Under the pieces are notes generated by a model. The model worked only from the letters and a program-made list of their open reading frames with translations, was not told the origin of the DNA and made no database searches. Source: CADEFQ01 sp050185195 (lineage in GTDB: Bacteria; Pseudomonadota; Gammaproteobacteria; Steroidobacterales; Steroidobacteraceae). Taken from it: DNA of 64,000 nucleotides. Positions 7,407 to 16,065 of this stretch are shown one piece after another (position 1 is the stretch's first letter; each line of letters begins with the position of its first letter). Where the stretch lies: positions 124,001-188,000 of the forward strand of contig JBFWZQ010000005.1 in the NCBI GenBank assembly GCA_050185195.1, written 5' to 3'. The position numbers and the translations under genes were made by a program.

Positions 7407-8836
7407 GGGATGCGCAGCACCTTGCCGGGGTTCATGATGCCGTTCGGGTCGAACGCGTGCTTGACCGCGCGCATCAGCTCGAGTTCGAGGGGCGGCGCGT
7501 AGCGCGCCAGTTCGTCGACCTTGAGGCGCCCGATGCCGTGCTCGGCGCTCACGCTGCCGCCGAAGGACGCGACGAGGTCGTGCACGACGCGTTGCACTTC
7601 GTCCGCACGGGCCACGAAGCGCACCGGGTCTGCGCCGGCACGCGCATTCACGTTGAAGTGCAGGTTGCCGTCGCCCACGTGGCCGTAGGCGACGAGCACG
7701 GCGTCCGGCAGGTTGGCGGCGATCCACGCGCCCGCCTCCTCGACGAAGCGCGGCAGCTTGCCGATCGGCAGCGCCACGTCGTGCTTCAGGCTCGGGCCCT
7801 CGATGCGCTGCGCCTCGGGGATCGATTCGCGCAGCCGCCAGAAGGCGCCGCGCTGGCGTTCGTTCTGGGCGAGCGCGGCGTCGTCGAGCAGCCCGCCGTC
7901 CATCGCGTCGCGCAGGGCATCCTCGAGCATCGCATCGAGGGTGTCCGCGGCGCGCGCGGAGCTGAGTTCGCACAGCACGTACCACGGGTACTCGCCGGCG
8001 AGCGGCTGGGCGATGCCCGGGATGTGCCGCGTCGTGAGTTCGACGGCGATGTGCGGGATCAGCTCGAATGAACTGACCCGATCGCCGCTCGCCTCGCGCA
8101 GCAGGCCGAGCAGGTCGACGGCCGCGGCGACACCGCGCACGGCGACGAAGGCGGTCGCGACGGCGCGTGGGCGCGGCAGCAGCTTGAGGCTCGCGGCCGT
8201 GATGACACCGAGCGTGCCCTCGGCGCCGACGAACAGCGATTTCAGGTCGTAGCCGGTGTTGTCCTTGCGCAGTTCGCCGAGCGTCGACAGCACGCGGCCG
8301 TCGGCCAGCACCACCTCGAGGCCGAGCACGAGGTCGCGTGTCATGCCATACCGCACGACATTCAGGCCGCCGGCGTTGGTCGAGAGGTTGCCGCCGATCT
8401 GGCAACTGCCTTCCGAACCGAGGGAGAGCGGAAAGAATCGATCGACCGCTTCGGCTTCGCGCTGCAGGTTCGCGAGGATGCAGCCGGCCTCCGCGATCAT
8501 CGAATAATTGGCGGCGTCGATGCGGCGCACGCGCGCGAGCCGCGCGAGCGACAGCACCACCTGCCGGCCGGTTTCATCGGGCGTGGCCCCGCCGCAGTAG
8601 CCGGTGTTACCGCCCTGCGGCACGACCCCGATGCGCGTGCCGTGGCAGAAGGCCAGCACCTGCGAGACTTCCTCGACCGACCCGGGGCGCAACACGGCGA
8701 GCGCCGCGCCCTCGTAGAGCCTGCGGTGATCGGTGAGATGGGGCGCCATGGCCTCGCGATCGGTGATCACCGCGTCCGCGCCGAGGACGCGGCGGAATCC
8801 GGCGAGTGCGACCTTGGGCGAGACTTCGGTCGTCAT
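7403..8836 (-). CDS. FAD-linked D-2-hydroxyacid dehydrogenase (D-2-hydroxyglutarate dehydrogenase-like)
   Basis: 477 residues of the VAO/PCMH flavoprotein family. The FAD domain shows VVPQGGNTGYCGGATP, LGSEGSCQIGGNLSTNAGG and RKDNTGYDLKSLFVGAEGTLG. The C-terminal cap ends GHVGDGNLHFNV, SAEHGIGRLK and FDPNGIMNPGKVL, with metal-binding His residues. Overall it most resembles D-2-hydroxyglutarate dehydrogenase, which oxidises the D-2-HG made as a side product by SerA, but glycolate or D-lactate dehydrogenases are related. The start at 8836 (MTTEVSP) is preferred over a frame opening at 8902 that has no family match. It is coupled to the lipoprotein hydrolase downstream. Confidence 0.8.
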   Translation of the reverse strand: MTTEVSPKVALAGFRRVLGADAVITDREAMAPHLTDHRRLYEGAALAVLRPGSVEEVSQVLAFCHGTRIGVVPQGGNTGYCGGATPDETGRQVVLSLARLARVRRIDAANYSMIAEAGCILANLQREAEAVDRFFPLSLGSEGSCQIGGNLSTNAGGLNVVRYGMTRDLVLGLEVVLADGRVLSTLGELRKDNTGYDLKSLFVGAEGTLGVITAASLKLLPRPRAVATAFVAVRGVAAAVDLLGLLREASGDRVSSFELIPHIAVELTTRHIPGIAQPLAGEYPWYVLCELSSARAADTLDAMLEDALRDAMDGGLLDDAALAQNERQRGAFWRLRESIPEAQRIEGPSLKHDVALPIGKLPRFVEEAGAWIAANLPDAVLVAYGHVGDGNLHFNVNARAGADPVRFVARADEVQRVVHDLVASFGGSVSAEHGIGRLKVDELARYAPPLELELMRAVKHAFDPNGIMNPGKVLRIP

Positions 8837-8855
8837 GGGACGCCGCGCGTGTGCC

Positions 8856-9851
8856 TCAGCGAGGGCCGTGGATGCGCCGCGCGGAGCGGTCGCGCGCGGC
8901 AACCGGCACGGGCTTCAGGTCCCAGATGATGCCGAGCCAGGACAGCAGCTTCAGCAGGTAGTAGGTGATGTCGACCTCCCACCAGTAAAAGCCCTGCCGC
9001 ACGGCGCTCGGATAGTGATGGTGGTTGTTGTGCCAGCCCTCGCCGAGCGTCACGAGCGCGAGCAGCCAGTTGTTGCGGCTCGAGTCTCCGGTGCGATAGC
9101 GCTGGCGGCCGAAGACGTGCGACAGCGAATTGATCGTATAGGTGCCGTGGTAGCAGGCCACCGTCGAAATGAAAAAGCCCCAGATGAGCATCTGCCAGCC
9201 ATTCGTGTCGAGGTGCGGCGCGACGTCTTCGAGCAGCACGCCGAGGCCGAACATGCCGACCGCGAGCAGCACGGGCACGACGACGTCGAAGCGATCGAGC
9301 CAGCGCAGTTCGCGAAACTGCAGCAGGTCGCGCACGCGCTTCAGGTCCGGCACGAAGCCGCGCTTTGACAGGAACCAGCCCATGTGGGAGCGCAGGAAGC
9401 CGTGCTGGATCGGGGAGTGCGGGTCTTCCTTGCGGTCGGACCAGGCGTGGTGGTGGCGGTGGTGGGCGGCCCACCAGAGCGGGCCGCGCTGCACGGCGGA
9501 GGCGCCGAGCACGCCGAACACGAACTGCCCGACGCGCGAGGTCTTGAACGAGCGGTGCGAGAAATAGCGGTGGTAGAAGCCCGTGATCGCGAACATGCGC
9601 ACGAGATAGGCGATCGCCGCGACGAGCACGGCAACCGGGCTCACCCCGACGACGAAGGCGAAGAGGCAGGCGAGGTGCATGCCGACGAACGGCAGGATGC
9701 GCGCGAGGTCGACGCGGTCGTCACCGGGGGCCGCAGCAGGCGAGGCCGCCGCGGCGCCCGAATCGAACCAGCGCAGCAGCGCATGCAGGAGGCGCGCTGC
9801 GCCGCGCGGCGCGCGCGCGCCGGGATCGGCCGGCGTGGCGGGCTCGCCCAT
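8856..9851 (-). CDS. Acyl-CoA delta-9 desaturase-like membrane protein
   Basis: 331 residues with at least four membrane helices and the three histidine boxes of membrane di-iron desaturases: HRYFSH, HHRHHH and HNNHHH (in GEGWHNNHHHYPSAVRQG). It should introduce a cis double bond into saturated acyl-CoA, using an external electron donor, and so tune membrane fluidity. The N-terminus up to about residue 50 is Ala/Pro-rich and poorly conserved, so the start (9851) is uncertain. The frame opens at 9893 inside htpX. It lies 4 bp downstream of the htpX stop and probably shares its transcript. Confidence 0.85.
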   Translation of the reverse strand: MGEPATPADPGARAPRGAARLLHALLRWFDSGAAAASPAAAPGDDRVDLARILPFVGMHLACLFAFVVGVSPVAVLVAAIAYLVRMFAITGFYHRYFSHRSFKTSRVGQFVFGVLGASAVQRGPLWWAAHHRHHHAWSDRKEDPHSPIQHGFLRSHMGWFLSKRGFVPDLKRVRDLLQFRELRWLDRFDVVVPVLLAVGMFGLGVLLEDVAPHLDTNGWQMLIWGFFISTVACYHGTYTINSLSHVFGRQRYRTGDSSRNNWLLALVTLGEGWHNNHHHYPSAVRQGFYWWEVDITYYLLKLLSWLGIIWDLKPVPVAARDRSARRIHGPR

Positions 9852-9855
9852 CGAC

Positions 9856-10722
9856 TCAGAGGCGCGCGTTGCGCAGCGCCGCGATCCGCTCATCCAGCGG
9901 GGGATGGCTCATGAACAGGCGCTTCAACCCTGCGCCGCGGCCGCCCGCGATGCCGAAGGCGGCCATCTGCGACGGCAGTGGCTGCGGTTGCGCGGCCTTC
10001 AGCCGCTCGAGTGCGGCGATCATGTTCGAGCTGCCGGCCAGGTGCGCGCCGCCCGCGTCGGCGCGGAACTCGCGCTGCCGCGAGAACCACATCACGATCG
10101 TGCTCGCGAGGATCCCGAGCACCAGTTCGGCGACCATCACGGTGACGAAATAGCCCATGCCGCGGCCGTCCTCGCGCCGGTCGACGAGGCCGCCGATCAC
10201 CCGCGCGAGGAAAATGACGAAGGTGTTCACCACGCCCTGGATCAGGGTGAGCGTGACCATGTCGCCGTTGGCGACGTGGCTCACCTCATGGCCGAGCACG
10301 GCTTCGGCTTCCTTCTGGCTCATCGAGCGCAGGAGACCGGTGCTCACCGCCACGAGCGCGGCGTCGCGCCGTGCGCCGGTCGCGAAGGCGTTCGGCTGGG
10401 GCGAGTCGAAGATGCCGACCTCCGGCATGCCGATGCCGGCCTGTTCGGCCTGCGCACGCACGGTACTCACGAGCCACTGTTCGGTCGGGTTCGCAGGCTG
10501 GGTGATGACGCGCACGCCCATCGAGCGCTTCGCCATCCACTTCGAGATCGCGAGCGAAATGAACGCGCCACCGAAGCCGAAGAGGGCGGCGAAAACCAGC
10601 AGGCCGCTGAGGTTGCCGCCGTTCGCCGCCATGTACTGGTCGAGGCCGAACAACCGGGCAACGACCGAGAGCACCAGCACGACAGCCAGGTTCGTCACCA
10701 GGAAAAGGAATATTCGCTTCAT
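9856..10722 (-). CDS. htpX: Membrane zinc metalloprotease HtpX
   Basis: 288 residues, the usual length for HtpX. This inner-membrane M48 protease degrades misfolded membrane proteins, often under heat or Cpx control. Two N-terminal helices (about 4-25 and 38-60) precede the catalytic HEVSH (zinc ligands with catalytic Glu), then GDMVTLTLIQGVVNTF, a second helix pair, and the third ligand region FSRQREFRADAGGA. It ends MSHPPLDERIAAL, the family signature. AAGG upstream gives a reasonable ribosome site. Confidence 0.93.
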   Translation of the reverse strand: MKRIFLFLVTNLAVVLVLSVVARLFGLDQYMAANGGNLSGLLVFAALFGFGGAFISLAISKWMAKRSMGVRVITQPANPTEQWLVSTVRAQAEQAGIGMPEVGIFDSPQPNAFATGARRDAALVAVSTGLLRSMSQKEAEAVLGHEVSHVANGDMVTLTLIQGVVNTFVIFLARVIGGLVDRREDGRGMGYFVTVMVAELVLGILASTIVMWFSRQREFRADAGGAHLAGSSNMIAALERLKAAQPQPLPSQMAAFGIAGGRGAGLKRLFMSHPPLDERIAALRNARL

Positions 10723-10813
10723 GTCGCGCCTTCAGGCCGGAGGTGGGAAAGACGTGGGGATGGAGCGGCGGCTTTCAAGGCCGGCAGCCGGCTGATGGCC
10801 GCACCCGCCCGGG

Positions 10814-11140
10814 TCAACGCTCGTCGTCGGCCTCGTCATCGTAATCATCGTCTTCGTCATCATCATCGTCGTCGTCCCAATCGTCATCGTCGTCGTCATC
10901 ATCATCATCATCATCTTCATCATCGTCGTCGTCGTCACGGTCCGCCCAGCCTTCCGGTTCGGTCGTCTTCTCGAGGTCCATCTCGTGCCAGGTTTCGAGG
11001 TCGATCTCCTCGATCTCGCCGTCGAGATACTCGATTTCGACCAGCTCGGAATCCTCATCGACCGTGAGCACGCGGAAGGTTTCCTCTTCCTCGGCATTCA
11101 CGTACCACTGGCCAGGGGCGGGTTCGTAGTCTCTGCTCAT
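10814..11140 (-). CDS. Small acidic protein with poly-aspartate tail (DUF6763-like)
   Basis: 108 residues. The first 65 (GQWYVNAEEEETFRVL, EIEYLDGEIEEIDLETWHEM, EPEGW) fit a small gammaproteobacterial family I know as DUF6763, function unknown. The last 40 are almost all Asp with occasional Glu, Trp and Tyr, encoded by a run of GAT/GAC triplets (about 10817-10935) that looks prone to slippage. Possible roles of such tails are cation binding or nucleic-acid mimicry, but this is inference. The start at 11140 is chosen because the conserved part begins there; a CATACT hexamer sits six bases upstream. It is divergent from proB. Confidence 0.7.
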   Translation of the reverse strand: MSRDYEPAPGQWYVNAEEEETFRVLTVDEDSELVEIEYLDGEIEEIDLETWHEMDLEKTTEPEGWADRDDDDDDEDDDDDDDDDDDDWDDDDDDDEDDDYDDEADDER

Positions 11141-11188
11141 GCAGCTAGTATGCGGTCCCCCCGTGGCCGAGGCAACGCGGCCATACCG

Positions 11189-11194
11189 TATACT
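11189..11194 (+). promoter_or_regulatory. Putative -10 element of proBA
   Basis: TATACT matches the sigma70 -10 consensus in five of six positions and ends ten bases before the proB ATG. No good -35 or Shine-Dalgarno is seen, so the message would have a leader of only a few bases. Confidence 0.3.
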
Positions 11195-11204
11195 TCGCCG
11201 CTTT

Positions 11205-12362
11205 ATGTACACCCGCCGAACGGTCTCGCCGGTCTCTCCCCTGGCCAAAGCACGGCGCATCGTCGTCAAGGTGGGATCGGCCCTTCTGGTCGACGGCGCG
11301 ACCGGCCGACTGAACCGCGCCTGGCTCGAAACCCTGGCCGAAGACCTCGTGCGGTTGCGGCGCCGCGGCCAGGAAATCGTCCTGGTTTCCTCGGGCGCCA
11401 TTGCACTTGGCCGACGCCACCTGGGGCTCGCGCCGGGCCCCCTGCGGCTCGAGGAAAGCCAGGCCGCGGCCGCGGTCGGCCAGATCCGCCTCGCGCATGC
11501 CTACAAGGAGTTGTTCGAGGCACACGATGTCACGGTGGCCCAGGTGCTGCTCACGCTCGAGGACAGCGAACGCCGGCGACGCTACCTGAACGCGCGCGCG
11601 ACCTTGCACGGCCTGCTCGGCCTCGGCGCACTGCCCGTGATCAACGAGAACGACACCGTGGCGACCACGGAAATCCGCTACGGCGACAACGACCGCCTCG
11701 CGGCGCGCGTGGCGCAGATGGCTTCCGCCGATTGCGTGCTGCTGCTGTCGGACGTCGACGGCCTCTACACCGCCGATCCGAGGAAGAGCGCGGAGGCGGC
11801 GTTCATCGACCACGTGCCCCGCGTGACGCCCGAGATCGAGGCGATGGCGGGCGCGGCGGCGTCCGACGTCGGCACGGGCGGCATGGCAACGAAGATCGCC
11901 GCGGCGAAGATCGCGCTGTCCGCGGGCGCCCATTTCTGCATCGCGGCAGGCGCGCACAAGCACCCGGTGCGTCGCATCGAGGGTGGCGCCCGCTGCACCT
12001 GGTTTTCGCCCCAGGCCAATCCCGCGGCCGCCCGCAAGCAGTGGATCGCCGGCACGCTGAGGCCGAGCGGCGCGCTGGTGGTGGACGAGGGCGCCCTGCG
12101 CGCGCTGCGCGCCGGCAAGAGCCTGCTGCCGGCGGGCGTGGTCCGCGCGCGCGGCCGGTTCGATCGCGGCGACACGGTGAGCGTGCTCGCGCCGGATGGT
12201 CGCGAGATTGCGCGTGGCATCTCGGCCTACGCCGATGGCGACGTCGTCCGCATCATGGGCAGGAAGACGCGCGAGATCGCGGCGCTGCTCGGTTTTCGCG
12301 GCCGCGATGAGATGATCCACCGCGACGACCTGGTGATGATCGACGCGGGGGCGGGCGAATGA
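11205..12362 (+). CDS. proB: Glutamate 5-kinase
   Basis: 385 residues. It phosphorylates glutamate, the first step of proline synthesis in the cytoplasm. The amino-acid kinase domain shows VVKVGSALL, VLVSSGAIALGR, PVINENDTV, YGDNDRLAARVA, LLSDVDGLY and GTGGMATKIAAA. The C-terminal PUA domain (about 285-380) has GALVVDEGALRAL and ARGISAYADGDV. The start at 11205 adds some 20 residues to the usual N-terminus; no closer ATG exists. There is no Shine-Dalgarno. It is coupled to proA by a four-base ATGA overlap. Confidence 0.93.
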   Translation: MYTRRTVSPVSPLAKARRIVVKVGSALLVDGATGRLNRAWLETLAEDLVRLRRRGQEIVLVSSGAIALGRRHLGLAPGPLRLEESQAAAAVGQIRLAHAYKELFEAHDVTVAQVLLTLEDSERRRRYLNARATLHGLLGLGALPVINENDTVATTEIRYGDNDRLAARVAQMASADCVLLLSDVDGLYTADPRKSAEAAFIDHVPRVTPEIEAMAGAAASDVGTGGMATKIAAAKIALSAGAHFCIAAGAHKHPVRRIEGGARCTWFSPQANPAAARKQWIAGTLRPSGALVVDEGALRALRAGKSLLPAGVVRARGRFDRGDTVSVLAPDGREIARGISAYADGDVVRIMGRKTREIAALLGFRGRDEMIHRDDLVMIDAGAGE

Positions 12363-13630
12363 GCGCGGCGGCAGGCGATATCCCGACACTGATGACGGCG
12401 CTCGGTCGCGCGGCGCAGGCTGCCCGCCCGGCGCTCGCCTCGGCAGGCAGCGCGCAGAAGAATTCCGCGCTCGCGGCGGCAGCGCAGGCGATCCGCGCGG
12501 GCGGCCCCGCGATCCTCGCCGCCAACGAAGAAGACATGGTGCGCGCCCGGGCAAGGGGACTCAGCGCCGCGCTGCTCGACCGGCTGCGCCTCGATGGCGC
12601 GCGCGTCGAGGCGATGGCGCGCGGGCTCGATGAAATCGCGGCGCTGCCCGATCCGGTGGGCGGCATCGCCGCCGAATGGCTGCGGCCGAACGGCCTTCGC
12701 TTCCAGCGGGTGCGCGTGCCGCTCGGCGTCGTCGGCATCATCTATGAGAGCCGCCCGAACGTGACCGCGGATGCCGGCGCGCTGTGCCTGAAGTCCGGCA
12801 ATCCGGTGATCCTGCGTGGAGGCTCGGAAAGCACCGCCTCGAACCGTGCCATCCACGCCGCGCTCGTCGCGGGACTCGAAGCGGCCGGGTTGCCGCGCGA
12901 GGCGATCCAGCTCGTGCCCACGACCGATCGCGACGCGGTGGGCTACATGCTCGCCTCGATGCGCGGGCTGCTCGACGTACTGGTGCCGCGCGGCGGCAAG
13001 ACGCTCGTGGCGCGCGTGCAGGCCGAGGCGCGGGTGCCCGTCATCGGGCATCTCGAAGGCGTGTGCCACGTGTATGTCGACCGTGACGCCGACCCCGCCA
13101 TGGCACGCAGCATCGTGCACAACGCGAAGCTGCGCCGGACCGGGGTGTGCGGCGCCGCCGAGACCCTGCTCGTCGACCGCGCGGCGCACGCGCTCCTCGG
13201 ACCGATCGTGCGCGACCTGCTCGACGCAGGCTGCGAGGTGCGCGGCGACGCCGCGACGCAGGCAGTCGACGCGCGCGTGCGGCCCGCGACCGAGGAGGAC
13301 TGGCACACCGAGTACCTCGATGCCGTGATCGCCGTGCGCGAAGTCGACGGTGTCGAAGCCGCCATGGCGCACATCGCGCAATACGGTTCGTCACATACCG
13401 AGTCCATCGTCACCGCGAATGCGCAGACCGCCGAGTATTTCCTTGCGCGCGTGGACAGCGCGATCGTGCTGCACAACGCCTCGACCCAGTTCGCGGACGG
13501 CGGCGAGTTCGGCATGGGCGCCGAGATCGGCATCTCGACCGATCGGTTCCACGCCCGCGGCCCCGTGGGCGTGGAGCAGCTGACGAGCTACAAGTACGTG
13601 GTGCGCGGCACCGGCCAGACCCGCGCCTGA
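12359..13630 (+). CDS. proA: Gamma-glutamyl phosphate reductase
   Basis: 423 residues, normal length. It reduces the ProB product with NADPH to glutamate semialdehyde. Aldehyde-dehydrogenase-fold motifs are present: VPLGVVGIIYESRPNVTADA, LKSGNPVILRGGSE, PRGGKTLV, the catalytic cysteine region RTGVCGAAETLLVD, and HTESIVTAN with FGMGAEIGIS. The start overlaps the proB stop. Convergent with the moaE fusion gene, 13 bp away. Confidence 0.95.
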   Translation: MSAAAGDIPTLMTALGRAAQAARPALASAGSAQKNSALAAAAQAIRAGGPAILAANEEDMVRARARGLSAALLDRLRLDGARVEAMARGLDEIAALPDPVGGIAAEWLRPNGLRFQRVRVPLGVVGIIYESRPNVTADAGALCLKSGNPVILRGGSESTASNRAIHAALVAGLEAAGLPREAIQLVPTTDRDAVGYMLASMRGLLDVLVPRGGKTLVARVQAEARVPVIGHLEGVCHVYVDRDADPAMARSIVHNAKLRRTGVCGAAETLLVDRAAHALLGPIVRDLLDAGCEVRGDAATQAVDARVRPATEEDWHTEYLDAVIAVREVDGVEAAMAHIAQYGSSHTESIVTANAQTAEYFLARVDSAIVLHNASTQFADGGEFGMGAEIGISTDRFHARGPVGVEQLTSYKYVVRGTGQTRA

Positions 13631-13643
13631 GCGTGCAGGCGCG

Positions 13644-15215
13644 CTACGGCGCGCGCAGCGCGGCGGCGCCGCCGCGCAACGAGTACGCGCCGGTTATCCC
13701 GCGCGCGCGCAATGCCTCCGCGGCGGCGTGACTGCGAACGCCGCGCGCGCAGACGAGCAGCAGCCGCTCGCGCGGATCGAGCGGGGCGGACAGCAGCTCG
13801 CCGAGCGGCAGGTGACGCGCGCGCCGTGCCGCGAGCGGTGAGGCCGCACATTCCGCCGCTTCGCGGATGTCGACGACTTCGTAGCCGGCCGCTTCGGCCG
13901 CGGCAATCGAAGTGTACGAGACGTCGACGTCGGCGCTCGCCGGCGCGGATGCCGCTGCGCTCGCACGGCCATGCTGCGCGTGATCGGGCGTCGGCCGTGT
14001 TTTCAACCGCTGCGTCGAGAGCGACAGCAGGTCGATCAACAGCACCTCCTCGCCGAGCCGGCCCGGCAGGTCGAGCACGATCTTCAGCACTTCGAGCGCC
14101 TGCAGCGTCCCGAGCGTGCCGGGCACGGGGCCGAGTACACCGGCCTCGGCACAGTTGCCGACGAGGCCGTCGCGCGTGGCGGCGGGCCACAGGCAACGCA
14201 GGCACGCGGCACCGTGCCGCGGATCGACCACCTGCAACTGGCCTTCATACTGGTAGACGCTCGCGAAGACACCGATGCGACCGAGGCGCAGGACCGCGTC
14301 GTTGAGCAGGAACTTCGTGGCAAAGTTGTCGGTGCAGTCGACGACGATGTCGTAGGGCGCGAGCAGGCCCTCGACGTTCGTGGCATCGATGCGCGTGACG
14401 TGCGTGTCGAGCCGCACCTCCGGATTGAGGGCGGCGAGTCGTGCGGCGGCGAGCTCGGCCTTGGGCGCACCGCAATCGGCGAGCGCGTACAGGGTCTGGC
14501 GATGCAGGTTCGAGGCTTCGAGCCGGTCGTGATCGACGATGCCGAGCCGGCCGATGCCCGCGGCGGCGAGGAACTGCAGCACCGGCACGCCGAGGCCGCC
14601 TGCGCCCACCACCAGCACCGAGGTCGCGCGCAGCTTGCCCTGGCCGGCCGGGCCGACTTCGCGCAGGGCCATCTGGCGGGAGTAGTCCGGCGCGCTGCGG
14701 GCGCCCGGGCCATGGGCTACGGGCTGCGGGCTGCGGGCCAGAGCGTGGGCGTGTTGGTGTTCGTGATCGTGCGCGTGGTCGTGCACGGCGGCGGCGCAGC
14801 GCTCGCAGTTCACCCAGCCCGAATCGCCGTCGACGTAGTGCTCCTTCTTCCAGATCGGGACCCGGTGCTTCACCTCGTCGATGATGAAGCGGCAGGCGCG
14901 GAACGCCTCGTCGCGGTGCGGTGCGCTGACGCCCACCCAGACGGCAAGGTCGCCGATCGCGAGATCGCCGACGCGGTGCACGCAGGCGACGCGCGTGACG
15001 CCGAAGCGCTCGCAGGCCTCGGCAAGGATGCGCTCGCCTTCGCGCAGCGCGAGCGGCTCGAAGGCCTCGTACTCGAGGTGCTCGACGCGGCGACCGTCGT
15101 TGAGATCGCGCACCCAGCCCTCGAACGCCGCATAGCCGCCGAAGGCAGGATCGGCGAGGGCTGCGCGCGCCGAATCGGCATCGATCGCCGTGGTCGTGAA
15201 ACGGAACCGGGACAT
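13644..15215 (-). CDS. MoaE-MoeB-rhodanese fusion: molybdopterin synthase and its sulfuration system
   Basis: 523 residues with three domains. Residues 1-140 are MoaE, the catalytic subunit of molybdopterin synthase (FEGWVRD, catalytic lysine region VKHRVPIWKKE). Residues 141-175 are a linker with CERC then a His-rich run (HDHAHDHEHQHAH). Residues 178-405 are a MoeB/ThiF E1-like adenylyltransferase (VVGAGGLGVPVLQFLAAAG, DHDRLEASNLHRQ, DCTDNF, CLRC, NCAEAGVLGPVPG). Residues 430-523 are a rhodanese with active-site loop VCARGVRS. Only one Zn CxxC pair (339, 341-342 region) is evident where MoeB usually has two. It would activate the MoaD tail, sulfurate it, and use it, all on one chain. Last gene of the operon, 10 bp after mobA-moaD. 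Confidence 0.9.
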   Translation of the reverse strand: MSRFRFTTTAIDADSARAALADPAFGGYAAFEGWVRDLNDGRRVEHLEYEAFEPLALREGERILAEACERFGVTRVACVHRVGDLAIGDLAVWVGVSAPHRDEAFRACRFIIDEVKHRVPIWKKEHYVDGDSGWVNCERCAAAVHDHAHDHEHQHAHALARSPQPVAHGPGARSAPDYSRQMALREVGPAGQGKLRATSVLVVGAGGLGVPVLQFLAAAGIGRLGIVDHDRLEASNLHRQTLYALADCGAPKAELAAARLAALNPEVRLDTHVTRIDATNVEGLLAPYDIVVDCTDNFATKFLLNDAVLRLGRIGVFASVYQYEGQLQVVDPRHGAACLRCLWPAATRDGLVGNCAEAGVLGPVPGTLGTLQALEVLKIVLDLPGRLGEEVLLIDLLSLSTQRLKTRPTPDHAQHGRASAAASAPASADVDVSYTSIAAAEAAGYEVVDIREAAECAASPLAARRARHLPLGELLSAPLDPRERLLLVCARGVRSHAAAEALRARGITGAYSLRGGAAALRAP

Positions 15216-15225
15216 GTCGCGCCCG

Positions 15226-16065
15226 TCAGCCGCCCGCGACCGGCGGAATGAAGACGACGGCGTCGCCGTCCGCGAGCGGCTGCGCCCAGTCGCCGAATTC
15301 CGCGTTCACGGCGACACGCAGCAGTTCAGGCGGCAGCGTGAACGGATGGCGCGCGCGCAGCTCCTCGTAGAGGTCGCGCGGCGTGCGTGCGCGCGTCGCG
15401 AGCGTTTCCTCGCCGCGGCCGGCCTGTTCGCGCAACAAGGCGAAATACTGCACGCGGACCTGCAGGGGCGTGTCTGTGGCGTTCAGGGTGTTCATGGCCG
15501 TCCAATACTCTTGTGCTGCGTTCACATTGTCGAGGGCGGCGGGATCGAGCGGCTCGAGCAACGCGGGGCTGCCCTGGATCAGGAACTTGCGCGGGCAGCC
15601 GCGACCGGATGCGACCGCGGCCGCGAGGGCCGGGCGGCTCGCCGGCTCCCAGATGGCGCAGAGCGGTTCGGGCAGGCCGTCATGGGCGCTGCGATAGGCG
15701 GTCGCCACCCGCGCGGCGTCGCGATGCGCCACGAGGTGCGCGAGTGTGTCGGGGCCGAGGAACGGCAGGTCGCAGGCGAGCACGAGCCACGCGGCCCCGG
15801 GGTGCGCATCGAATGCGGCCAGGATGCCGGCCGCCGGGCCGCCATCGGGCAGCGCATCGCGGATCTGCGGATAACGCGCGCGCAGGGCGTCCTGCGCCTG
15901 GTCGGTGCGCACCGAGATGAAGCGCTGGGCGGTCCAGGGTTCGAGCAATGCCCACGCACGTTCGAGCTGGGTGGCGCCATGGTAGGCGAGCGCCGCCTTG
16001 TCGCGCTTCATGCGGGTGCTGCGACCGCCCGCGAGCACGAGGCCGAACAGCGGCGCGGCGCTCAT
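15226..16065 (-). CDS. MobA-MoaD fusion: Moco guanylyltransferase plus sulfur carrier
   Basis: 279 residues. Residues 1-190 are a MobA-type nucleotidyltransferase (LAGGRSTRMKRDKAAL, ACDLPFLGPDT, PLCAIWEP) that attaches GMP to molybdopterin. Residues 200-279 are MoaD, a ubiquitin-fold sulfur carrier for molybdopterin synthase (VQYFALLREQAGRG, FIPPVAGG) ending in the required Gly-Gly. Met191 (codon at 15495) stands exactly at the junction and could give free MoaD by internal initiation; the site before it is weak (TTGGA). The ATG overlaps the moaC stop (ATGA). The MoaD tail is the natural substrate of the MoeB domain in the next gene. Confidence 0.9.
   Translation of the reverse strand: MSAAPLFGLVLAGGRSTRMKRDKAALAYHGATQLERAWALLEPWTAQRFISVRTDQAQDALRARYPQIRDALPDGGPAAGILAAFDAHPGAAWLVLACDLPFLGPDTLAHLVAHRDAARVATAYRSAHDGLPEPLCAIWEPASRPALAAAVASGRGCPRKFLIQGSPALLEPLDPAALDNVNAAQEYWTAMNTLNATDTPLQVRVQYFALLREQAGRGEETLATRARTPRDLYEELRARHPFTLPPELLRVAVNAEFGDWAQPLADGDAVVFIPPVAGG

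Noticed and set aside
15226..15495. Separate moaD gene starting at Met191 of the MobA fusion
   Set aside because: The frame is continuous with MobA and the ribosome site is weak, so a fusion is the primary reading; internal initiation is kept as a possibility only.
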